From assembly GCA_030144725.1 (NCBI GenBank), contig JASKMD010000028.1:5823311-5887310 (forward strand): DNA of 64,000 nucleotides, written 5' to 3'. Both the position numbers and the translations under genes were made by a program. The notes beneath the pieces are model-generated. The model ran no database searches, was not told the DNA's origin, and saw only the letters and a program-made list of their open reading frames with translations. The stretch comes from Haematococcus lacustris (Eukaryota; Chlorophyta; Chlorophyceae; Chlamydomonadales; Haematococcaceae). Shown here one piece after another: positions 40,314 to 50,100 of the stretch. Position 1 is the first letter of the stretch; every line of letters starts with the position of its first letter.

Positions 40314-40686
40314 ATGGAGAATGGAGTCGTTCATAAGGTCTCAGAAACAAAAATAGCTAGAATAGAAAAAAAGCAAATAGCAAACACGCCGGAGCCTCGA
40401 GCCATCCGGTCGATTCTTCGGCACACAAAGCCTGATGAAGACCCTGAGCAGAGGCGTACCTCTCGCAACAACGTCAAATGGCTTGATGAGATGGGGGTGG
40501 AGCTTGTTGTCATCCATGAGTTCGAGCCCAGGTGAGACCCTCGCATCCTTGTACGTCCGGGCAGCCTATGGGTATTTCCTCAGGGTCACGATGTCTTGCC
40601 TTGCGTTCGCCCACAGCGAGACTGAGTTCAGCGATGACGAAGAGGAGAACGGGAAAGAAAGCGGTGCCTGCTGCAGTGTGTCCTAG
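40314..40686 (+). CDS. Small two-exon gene, 95-aa acidic protein with a C-terminal CaaX-like motif
   Basis: Exon 1 is 40314-40531 and exon 2 is 40617-40686, joined by an 85-bp GT-AG intron (GTGAGA to CCACAG) that keeps the frame as FEPSETEFSDDEEENG. The protein starts MENGVVHKVSETKIAR, has a basic middle (PEQRRTSRNNVKWLDEMG) and an acidic end closing with GACCSVS and a TAG stop. NNVKW resembles an RVxF-type protein-phosphatase-1 docking motif. The terminal CSVS fits a CaaX prenylation box with an adjacent Cys available for acylation. Both are inference. A family name is not recognised. It is the best candidate for an ordinary host gene in the left 50 kb. Confidence 0.6.
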
Positions 40687-40878
40687 AATACCCATGGACA
40701 GCTGGCAGCGGAGACGCTGTGCAGTAGATTCATCGGCCTGGAAGGCTGCAATATTGCAGTCACGAACACGACACAGATGTCGGTTGGGGGAAGGGGCAAC
40801 CCTGATGACCCCATGCAAAGGGACACCTGGTTTCTTTTGCAGTGCCCTGCAGTTAGTGGGGATTAGCCAGGTCTTTGG

Positions 40879-41009
40879 TCCCATGGCATGACAGCAGGAG
40901 GCCAGCAATATTGCATTGTTCAGCCACTGGACCAAAGTGGTACCAACAGGCTGTGATGGCAAAGCCTGGCCTGGTCTGACCTGGCCTTTCCAGCATATAG
41001 AGTGTCCGG
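40879..41009 (+). repeat. 131-bp direct repeat, copy 2
   Basis: Identical to 39256-39386. Confidence 0.9.
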
Positions 41010-42002
41010 GGGACGCTTGTGTCAGCGGCGAAGAGCTGCTGCCCCTACAGCGTAGACTTGGCAATTAAGGTTTTGGTGTTGAGCAGGCGCATTGGCGTTA
41101 GGGCAGAGCCAGCAGTTGTGTGTCAGAGGCCGGCAGGTGCACCTCGTGTGAGGCAGCCAGTTGTAGGGCCAGCCCAGCCAGCCAGCCCGCCAATAGACGT
41201 CCAGCAGCAGGGAGTGGCCAGCAGCAGCAGCCACATCCTTTGCTCTGCGCCACAGGGTGGTCTTGGGGCTCAGGGTGCACCAGCAATGGTGTGCCTGGCC
41301 GTGTCCGAGGCTGTGGTCATGGGTATTGCCTGGCTGGCCTTGCCATTTTGAGTTTGCAGGCCACACTTTGCGGCAGAGTGACAATGCATGCGCTGATGTG
41401 CCATGCTGCACACCGTGCTGCTGGTGCTGGGTGTTCTGGTATTTGAAGGATTAGATGGGAACAGATTAGTCACACATATGGGTTTGGCAAGGAGCAAGGG
41501 CTGACATGCAGCATGCTGCAAGCAAGCAGACGAACCAATCCGACATTCAATCCCAGGGCAGGGAGGCAGGGAGGCAGGCAGGCAGCAGTGCAGAGGTGGA
41601 TGTAATGAGGCAGGTGGCACCTTTGTGGCTGACACGGGATAGCTTCGGCCAGCAGCCACTGCCGTGTGCATTGCACCGAGCTGGCATATCTCAGAAACAC
41701 TTGTTCTGTTTGTTGGCAATTGGCGGGGTTGTTTGGTTAGTAGTTGGTGTGTCAATAATGGTGAGGCGGATGGTGCAAAGTTTGCCCTCAACAGATTGGT
41801 CTTGGTCATGTTTAAGGAGCGGTTCTGGCTCGACTATAGACTCATTAGATTAGTCCCGGTCGTATTAGTTATTAGGTCGTCTATTAGTCGGCGTTGATTC
41901 CACATTAAGCGGTTTGATCGTATCTGTGCGGCCCCAGCGCACTGGTCGCATCCACAAGCGCGTCACATTTTCATTGGCCAATCCGGCTGGCCGTCAGGAT
42001 GT
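41010..42002. other. Intergenic region, no gene seen
   Basis: No reading frame with a recognisable domain or splice structure. A short GGCAGGGA/GGCAGGCA repeat lies at 41564-41585. Confidence 0.45.
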
Positions 42003-42427
42003 CCCAACATGGGGTTGGTAATCTTCATGCAAGTACTCGCTACAAAGTGCACCGATTGCGATAGCGTTTGTTGCATTGGCACCTGCGAATTACTCCGCAT
42101 CTACTGGCAAGCGGCGCGTTAATCATTGCATCAGAGTCCATGCCGGCGCAAGCGAGCGCGAACACACCTCAGCTGCTCACTATCGATTGTTCTAGTAGTA
42201 AGTAGCGGCACCAATGAGGGAACTCCGCCTGGCATCCAGCCGGAAGTACAATCACAGCACAGCCCGCCAGGCTCGCTCCGCGAGGCTTTTGTTGGTGCAG
42301 GCGGTGTTGAAGGGCCATCGTGGGGCTAGTAATGACTCGACATTGCAGCGAGGTGCGAATGGGTAGAGGTTTCTCTAGCCAGCCACACAGAAAAAGGGAC
42401 CCCCTTGCACAAATCGGCATGTTGTGA
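42003..42427 (+). repeat. Dispersed repeat X, copy 2
   Basis: Collinear with 3538-3941 with scattered substitutions and a small insertion near 42365-42410. Here X continues into repeat Y with only about a dozen intervening bases, whereas at the left locus each is joined to a Crypton end. Confidence 0.75.
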
Positions 42428-42439
42428 GCTGACCACTCT

Positions 42440-43090
42440 GAGTTATTAGAATTTCGAGTCATTACTCTGTTCGTAACTCTACGACACAGCTGCTGGAATA
42501 GAAAGCACGGCAATTCATCAACCAGGCCCGCCTCCTCACCCTTTGGCGTGACCCGACTCTGCCTTGCAGAATTGACTAGCCTACTCCGACCGCCTGGACC
42601 CGCACCCCCTTGCAGCCCCACCACCTCCCAGCCCCCGCAGAAGCCTCCCACCCCCTCCCACCCCCTCACTGCCCCCTCACTGCCCCGCCAACCCTTCCCA
42701 CCCCCTCCCACCCCTTCCCACCCCTTCCCAACCCCTCCCACCCCCCTGGCAGCAGCAGGCAGCTGGTGCTGGTGCTTCCCCTGACCTGCCCCCCCCTCTT
42801 GCTGCACCCCCCTGGCAGCAGCAGGCAGCTGGTGCTGGTGCCGCACCTGACCTGCCCCCCCCTCCTGCTGCACCCCCCTGGCAGCAGCAGGCAGCTGGTG
42901 CTGGTGCCGCACCTGACCTGCCCACCCCTCCAGCTGCACCCCCCTGGCAGCAGCAGGCAGCTGGTGCTGGTGCTGCCCCTGGGCTGCCCACCCCTCCAGC
43001 GGAGCAGCAGGGGGTCAGGGCGGAGCTGGACACAAGCTTGACACGCAAGCGGAGGGCGGGCGGGAGGGATCGGACCCAACATATCGAGCA
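42440..43090 (+). repeat. Dispersed repeat Y, copy 2, with WQQ-type coding repeat
   Basis: Matches 926-1 on minus, but without the coiled-coil segment. The C-rich tract (42600-42740) is followed by four 66-bp units encoding PPWQQQAAGAGAAPDLPTPP on plus (42743-43005). The frame then reads AEQQGVRAELDTSLTRKRRA and meets a good splice donor GCAAG/GTAACG at about 43092. The frame before and after the C-rich tract differs, so the copy is probably decayed. Confidence 0.7.
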
Positions 43091-43092
43091 AG

Positions 43093-43550
43093 GTAACGTA
43101 GCAATGGCCTACACACCTTGAGTGGCCTTACCGAGTGGCCAGGTAGTAGGTACTACTCACGTAGCGGTCAAGCAATGCAGCAGCCTTGTATACTTCCGAG
43201 CATGGGTGGAGGGGCGTCGTTACATCGGTTTGGCGTGCCATGTGCATTGTTTTGACTGCGGCGACTGTCCCTGACTGTTTGCAGATGCTACTGGGCCACG
43301 TCGGTCGCGGCGGTCGGTCGCGGCGAGGCCCGCATGAGCAAAACTGACATGAATTTGAATGTCAAGATTCGAGCCGCCATAGCACTCAGCACAGTGCACA
43401 GTATTTAATGATACATGTTTCACCGCATAGCTGACAGAGTCCTCTATCCAGGGATGTGCGAAACGTAAATAGAAACCATGTGGCTGAGACGCGGCGTCGT
43501 TTTGATTACCAGGGGTCGGTTTCCTATCATTTCCTGCCATTTTTTGAAAG
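43093..43550. other. Intergenic region, no gene seen
   Basis: Nothing recognisable on either strand between repeat Y and the hAT-like remnant. Confidence 0.4.
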
Positions 43551-44060
43551 TTGGGGTCGCCTGACTGGCCGGCTGGTCGGCCGCGGCTAGCAAGCGGTCA
43601 GGTTGCGATGTTGTTACAATGGTACAATAAGAAACAGCTGCCGCCGTCTGTGGTGATGGATGGATTGGTATACGCCCATTGCAAGGCTTGCCCGCGGGAA
43701 GACGGCGATGGACGTGATGTCTCGAACATGAGCCAAACAAGCAGGCAACATGTCTGCAAATCCCAAAGCGGAGGCGCTTTTAACAAGCGGCGGGTTGAAG
43801 AGAACAACTATGGCCCAATACTGCCAAGTGAGCGCGGGTTGCCAGTGCCAGAGGCTCTGCAACGTGCAGTACGTCGTAGGTTCGGGCTGTTTCTCACTAC
43901 TTCGCGGACTCCCTTCCGCGCGGTTGACAATGAGCATCTACAAGCAATTCTTTGACGGTGTGGACTTGCACAAGGAAACGTCATTGGCTGCTCTGCCCAC
44001 AATCTAAACCTGCTTTGCAAGGACCTATCCAAGCCTGACAAGTTGAAGGCACTGCATCAG
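43551..44060 (+). pseudogene. Decayed, internally deleted hAT-like transposase
   Basis: The first frame (to 43955) contains a BED-zinc-finger-like segment (HCKACPREDG, then SRQHVCKSQ) and a segment LFLTTSRTPFRAVDNEH resembling the PF..V.N element of hAT transposases, and ends in a stop. Immediately after, in another frame, GNVIGCSAHNLNLLCKDL resembles the CxxH..NL..KD block that in hAT proteins lies roughly 200 residues further on, and it ends at a splice-donor-like CATCAG/GTGACA. The catalytic core between the two is missing. Family assignment rests on motif order only. Confidence 0.5.
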
Positions 44061-44085
44061 GTGACAGCCCGCCACCCACCTCTCA

Positions 44086-44095
44086 ACCTCTCAAC

Positions 44096-44132
<37 letters not shown>

Positions 44133-44140
44133 TCCACCAC
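44086..44140 (+). repeat. Short CTCTCAA tandem repeat
   Basis: Seven or eight copies of CTCTCAA / CTCTCAACC units next to the start of the CAGCC satellite. Confidence 0.8.
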
Positions 44141-44160
44141 CTTCCAGACCTCCTCACCCC

Positions 44161-44243
44161 CAGCCCAGCCCAGCCCAGCCCAGCCCAGCCCAGCCCAGCC
44201 CAGCCCAGCCCAGCCCAGCCCAGCCCAGCCCAGCCCAGCCCAG
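44161..44243 (+). repeat. CAGCC satellite, part left of the MITE
   Basis: About 16 copies of CAGCC up to the MITE border. Phase is conserved across the insertion once the AG duplication is allowed for. Confidence 0.95.
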
Positions 44244-44587
44244 CACTCCTACAATTTAGTCCCTGCGTTTGTCCCTGCGTTCTACCGACCTTGTCCGATC
44301 GGGCTGAAATTTTGATAGATGGTAGTTTGCAGCAAATAAAACCTTTTTTCAGAAAAAATATTTTGAAAAAATCAAAGGCGGCTGCGCTGTGGCCCTGGGG
44401 CGTAGGTGCAGGGATCAGTGCAGGGATAGGTAGCGGGCCACAGCGCAACAGCTTTTGAATTTTTCCAAATATTTTTCTTGGAAAATATGTTTTATTTTCT
44501 GAAAACTGCCATCTATCAAATTTTCAGCCCGATCGGACAAGGTCGGTAGAACGCAGGGACAAACGCAGGGACTAAATTGTAGGAGTG
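44244..44587. mobile_element. 344-bp MITE with ends of the giant CACTCC transposon family
   Basis: Starts CACTCCTACAATTTAGTCCC and ends with its inverse, GGGACTAAATTGTAGGAGTG. The inverted repeats extend over about 80 bp (to the ATCTATCAAA region). The centre keeps two GCAGGGAT-type motifs like the subterminal arrays and is otherwise AT-rich. It is flanked by AG on both sides (44242-44243 and 44588-44589), a 2-bp target duplication verified by the phase of the host CAGCC repeat. No coding capacity, so movement would need a transposase in trans, plausibly the giant element's. Confidence 0.88.
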
Positions 44588-47500
44588 AGCCCAGCCCAGC
44601 CCAGCCCAGCCCAGCCCAGCCCAGCCCAGCCCAGCCCAGCCCAGCCCAGCCCAGCCCAGCCCAGCCCAGCCCAGCCCAGCCCAGCCCAGCCCAGCCCAGC
44701 CCAGCCCAGCCCAGCCCAGCCCAGCCCAGCCCAGCCCAGCCCAGCCCAGCCCAGCCCAGCCCAGCCCAGCCCAGCCCAGCCCAGCCCAGCCCAGCCCAGC
44801 CCAGCCCAGCCCAGCCCAGCCCAGCCCAGCCCAGCCCAGCCCAGCCCAGCCCAGCCCAGCCCAGCCCAGCCCAGCCCAGCCCAGCCCAGCCCAGCCCAGC
44901 CCAGCCCAGCCCAGCCCAGCCCAGCCCAGCCCAGCCCAGCCCAGCCCAGCCCAGCCCAGCCCAGCCCAGCCCAGCCCAGCCCAGCCCAGCCCAGCCCAGC
45001 CCAGCCCAGCCCAGCCCAGCCCAGCCCAGCCCAGCCCAGCCCAGCCCAGCCCAGCCCAGCCCAGCCCAGCCCAGCCCAGCCCAGCCCAGCCCAGCCCAGC
45101 CCAGCCCAGCCCAGCCCAGCCCAGCCCAGCCCAGCCCAGCCCAGCCCAGCCCAGCCCAGCCCAGCCCAGCCCAGCCCAGCCCAGCCCAGCCCAGCCCAGC
45201 CCAGCCCAGCCCAGCCCAGCCCAGCCCAGCCCAGCCCAGCCCAGCCCAGCCCAGCCCAGCCCAGCCCAGCCCAGCCCAGCCCAGCCCAGCCCAGCCCAGC
45301 CCAGCCCAGCCCAGCCCAGCCCAGCCCAGCCCAGCCCAGCCCAGCCCAGCCCAGCCCAGCCCAGCCCAGCCCAGCCCAGCCCAGCCCAGCCCAGCCCAGC
45401 CCAGCCCAGCCCAGCCCAGCCCAGCCCAGCCCAGCCCAGCCCAGCCCAGCCCAGCCCAGCCCAGCCCAGCCCAGCCCAGCCCAGCCCAGCCCAGCCCAGC
45501 CCAGCCCAGCCCAGCCCAGCCCAGCCCAGCCCAGCCCAGCCCAGCCCAGCCCAGCCCAGCCCAGCCCAGCCCAGCCCAGCCCAGCCCAGCCCAGCCCAGC
45601 CCAGCCCAGCCCAGCCCAGCCCAGCCCAGCCCAGCCCAGCCCAGCCCAGCCCAGCCCAGCCCAGCCCAGCCCAGCCCAGCCCAGCCCAGCCCAGCCCAGC
45701 CCAGCCCAGCCCAGCCCAGCCCAGCCCAGCCCAGCCCAGCCCAGCCCAGCCCAGCCCAGCCCAGCCCAGCCCAGCCCAGCCCAGCCCAGCCCAGCCCAGC
45801 CCAGCCCAGCCCAGCCCAGCCCAGCCCAGCCCAGCCCAGCCCAGCCCAGCCCAGCCCAGCCCAGCCCAGCCCAGCCCAGCCCAGCCCAGCCCAGCCCAGC
45901 CCAGCCCAGCCCAGCCCAGCCCAGCCCAGCCCAGCCCAGCCCAGCCCAGCCCAGCCCAGCCCAGCCCAGCCCAGCCCAGCCCAGCCCAGCCCAGCCCAGC
46001 CCAGCCCAGCCCAGCCCAGCCCAGCCCAGCCCAGCCCAGCCCAGCCCAGCCCAGCCCAGCCCAGCCCAGCCCAGCCCAGCCCAGCCCAGCCCAGCCCAGC
46101 CCAGCCCAGCCCAGCCCAGCCCAGCCCAGCCCAGCCCAGCCCAGCCCAGCCCAGCCCAGCCCAGCCCAGCCCAGCCCAGCCCAGCCCAGCCCAGCCCAGC
46201 CCAGCCCAGCCCAGCCCAGCCCAGCCCAGCCCAGCCCAGCCCAGCCCAGCCCAGCCCAGCCCAGCCCAGCCCAGCCCAGCCCAGCCCAGCCCAGCCCAGC
46301 CCAGCCCAGCCCAGCCCAGCCCAGCCCAGCCCAGCCCAGCCCAGCCCAGCCCAGCCCAGCCCAGCCCAGCCCAGCCCAGCCCAGCCCAGCCCAGCCCAGC
46401 CCAGCCCAGCCCAGCCCAGCCCAGCCCAGCCCAGCCCAGCCCAGCCCAGCCCAGCCCAGCCCAGCCCAGCCCAGCCCAGCCCAGCCCAGCCCAGCCCAGC
46501 CCAGCCCAGCCCAGCCCAGCCCAGCCCAGCCCAGCCCAGCCCAGCCCAGCCCAGCCCAGCCCAGCCCAGCCCAGCCCAGCCCAGCCCAGCCCAGCCCAGC
46601 CCAGCCCAGCCCAGCCCAGCCCAGCCCAGCCCAGCCCAGCCCAGCCCAGCCCAGCCCAGCCCAGCCCAGCCCAGCCCAGCCCAGCCCAGCCCAGCCCAGC
46701 CCAGCCCAGCCCAGCCCAGCCCAGCCCAGCCCAGCCCAGCCCAGCCCAGCCCAGCCCAGCCCAGCCCAGCCCAGCCCAGCCCAGCCCAGCCCAGCCCAGC
46801 CCAGCCCAGCCCAGCCCAGCCCAGCCCAGCCCAGCCCAGCCCAGCCCAGCCCAGCCCAGCCCAGCCCAGCCCAGCCCAGCCCAGCCCAGCCAGCCCAGCC
46901 CAGCCCAGCCCAGCCCAGCCCAGCCCAGCCCAGCCCAGCCCAGCCCAGCCCAGCCCAGCCCAGCCCAGCCCAGCCCAGCCCAGCCCAGCCCAGCCCAGCC
47001 CAGCCCAGCCCAGCCCAGCCCAGCCCAGCCCAGCCCAGCCCAGCCCAGCCCAGCCCAGCCCAGCCCAGCCCAGCCCAGCCCAGCCCAGCCCAGCCCAGCC
47101 CAGCCCAGCCCAGCCCAGCCCAGCCCAGCCCAGCCCAGCCCAGCCCAGCCCAGCCCAGCCCAGCCCAGCCCAGCCCAGCCCAGCCCAGCCCAGCCCAGCC
47201 CAGCCCAGCCCAGCCCAGCCCAGCCCAGCCCAGCCCAGCCCAGCCCAGCCCAGCCCAGCCCAGCCCAGCCCAGCCCAGCCCAGCCCAGCCCAGCCCAGCC
47301 CAGCCCAGCCCAGCCCAGCCCAGCCCAGCCCAGCCCAGCCCAGCCCAGCCCAGCCCAGCCCAGCCCAGCCCAGCCCAGCCCAGCCCAGCCCAGCCCAGCC
47401 CAGCCCAGCCCAGCCCAGCCCAGCCCAGCCCAGCCCAGCCCAGCCCAGCCCAGCCCAGCCCAGCCCAGCCCAGCCCAGCCCAGCCCAGCCCAGCCCAGCC

Positions 47501-49600
47501 CAGCCCAGCCCAGCCCAGCCCAGCCCAGCCCAGCCCAGCCCAGCCCAGCCCAGCCCAGCCCAGCCCAGCCCAGCCCAGCCCAGCCCAGCCCAGCCCAGCC
47601 CAGCCCAGCCCAGCCCAGCCCAGCCCAGCCCAGCCCAGCCCAGCCCAGCCCAGCCCAGCCCAGCCCAGCCCAGCCCAGCCCAGCCCAGCCCAGCCCAGCC
47701 CAGCCCAGCCCAGCCCAGCCCAGCCCAGCCCAGCCCAGCCCAGCCCAGCCCAGCCCAGCCCAGCCCAGCCCAGCCCAGCCCAGCCCAGCCCAGCCCAGCC
47801 CAGCCCAGCCCAGCCCAGCCCAGCCCAGCCCAGCCCAGCCCAGCCCAGCCCAGCCCAGCCCAGCCCAGCCCAGCCCAGCCCAGCCCAGCCCAGCCCAGCC
47901 CAGCCCAGCCCAGCCCAGCCCAGCCCAGCCCAGCCCAGCCCAGCCCAGCCCAGCCCAGCCCAGCCCAGCCCAGCCCAGCCCAGCCCAGCCCAGCCCAGCC
48001 CAGCCCAGCCCAGCCCAGCCCAGCCCAGCCCAGCCCAGCCCAGCCCAGCCCAGCCCAGCCCAGCCCAGCCCAGCCCAGCCCAGCCCAGCCCAGCCCAGCC
48101 CAGCCCAGCCCAGCCCAGCCCAGCCCAGCCCAGCCCAGCCCAGCCCAGCCCAGCCCAGCCCAGCCCAGCCCAGCCCAGCCCAGCCCAGCCCAGCCCAGCC
48201 CAGCCCAGCCCAGCCCAGCCCAGCCCAGCCCAGCCCAGCCCAGCCCAGCCCAGCCCAGCCCAGCCCAGCCCAGCCCAGCCCAGCCCAGCCCAGCCCAGCC
48301 CAGCCCAGCCCAGCCCAGCCCAGCCCAGCCCAGCCCAGCCCAGCCCAGCCCAGCCCAGCCCAGCCCAGCCCAGCCCAGCCCAGCCCAGCCCAGCCCAGCC
48401 CAGCCCAGCCCAGCCCAGCCCAGCCCAGCCCAGCCCAGCCCAGCCCAGCCCAGCCCAGCCCAGCCCAGCCCAGCCCAGCCCAGCCCAGCCCAGCCCAGCC
48501 CAGCCCAGCCCAGCCCAGCCCAGCCCAGCCCAGCCCAGCCCAGCCCAGCCCAGCCCAGCCCAGCCCAGCCCAGCCCAGCCCAGCCCAGCCCAGCCCAGCC
48601 CAGCCCAGCCCAGCCCAGCCCAGCCCAGCCCAGCCCAGCCCAGCCCAGCCCAGCCCAGCCCAGCCCAGCCCAGCCCAGCCCAGCCCAGCCCAGCCCAGCC
48701 CAGCCCAGCCCAGCCCAGCCCAGCCCAGCCCAGCCCAGCCCAGCCCAGCCCAGCCCAGCCCAGCCCAGCCCAGCCCAGCCCAGCCCAGCCCAGCCCAGCC
48801 CAGCCCAGCCCAGCCCAGCCCAGCCCAGCCCAGCCCAGCCCAGCCCAGCCCAGCCCAGCCCAGCCCAGCCCAGCCCAGCCCAGCCCAGCCCAGCCCAGCC
48901 CAGCCCAGCCCAGCCCAGCCCAGCCCAGCCCAGCCCAGCCCAGCCCAGCCCAGCCCAGCCCAGCCCAGCCCAGCCCAGCCCAGCCCAGCCCAGCCCAGCC
49001 CAGCCCAGCCCAGCCCAGCCCAGCCCAGCCCAGCCCAGCCCAGCCCAGCCCAGCCCAGCCCAGCCCAGCCCAGCCCAGCCCAGCCCAGCCCAGCCCAGCC
49101 CAGCCCAGCCCAGCCCAGCCCAGCCCAGCCCAGCCCAGCCCAGCCCAGCCCAGCCCAGCCCAGCCCAGCCCAGCCCAGCCCAGCCCAGCCCAGCCCAGCC
49201 CAGCCCAGCCCAGCCCAGCCCAGCCCAGCCCAGCCCAGCCCAGCCCAGCCCAGCCCAGCCCAGCCCAGCCCAGCCCAGCCCAGCCCAGCCCAGCCCAGCC
49301 CAGCCCAGCCCAGCCCAGCCCAGCCCAGCCCAGCCCAGCCCAGCCCAGCCCAGCCCAGCCCAGCCCAGCCCAGCCCAGCCCAGCCCAGCCCAGCCCAGCC
49401 CAGCCCAGCCCAGCCCAGCCCAGCCCAGCCCAGCCCAGCCCAGCCCAGCCCAGCCCAGCCCAGCCCAGCCCAGCCCAGCCCAGCCCAGCCCAGCCCAGCC
49501 CAGCCCAGCCCAGCCCAGCCCAGCCCAGCCCAGCCCAGCCCAGCCCAGCCCAGCCCAGCCCAGCCCAGCCCAGCCCAGCCCAGCCCAGCCCAGCCCAGCC
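44588..49600 (+). repeat. CAGCC pentanucleotide satellite (more than 5 kb)
   Basis: About 1000 copies of CAGCC (GGGCT on the minus strand), with one visible phase slip (one C missing) near 46890 and otherwise no substitutions noticed. All three frames are open on both strands, giving spurious SPAQP and GWAGL frames. It ends at the assembly gap, so the true length is unknown. Confidence 0.97.
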
Positions 49601-50100
49601 NNNNNNNNNNNNNNNNNNNNNNNNNNNNNNNNNNNNNNNNNNNNNNNNNNNNNNNNNNNNNNNNNNNNNNNNNNNNNNNNNNNNNNNNNNNNNNNNNNNN
49701 NNNNNNNNNNNNNNNNNNNNNNNNNNNNNNNNNNNNNNNNNNNNNNNNNNNNNNNNNNNNNNNNNNNNNNNNNNNNNNNNNNNNNNNNNNNNNNNNNNNN
49801 NNNNNNNNNNNNNNNNNNNNNNNNNNNNNNNNNNNNNNNNNNNNNNNNNNNNNNNNNNNNNNNNNNNNNNNNNNNNNNNNNNNNNNNNNNNNNNNNNNNN
49901 NNNNNNNNNNNNNNNNNNNNNNNNNNNNNNNNNNNNNNNNNNNNNNNNNNNNNNNNNNNNNNNNNNNNNNNNNNNNNNNNNNNNNNNNNNNNNNNNNNNN
50001 NNNNNNNNNNNNNNNNNNNNNNNNNNNNNNNNNNNNNNNNNNNNNNNNNNNNNNNNNNNNNNNNNNNNNNNNNNNNNNNNNNNNNNNNNNNNNNNNNNNN
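49601..50100. other. Assembly gap (500 N)
   Basis: Exactly 500 undetermined bases, a conventional unknown-size gap. It lies between the satellite and the truncated first kinase-like unit. Confidence 0.99.
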
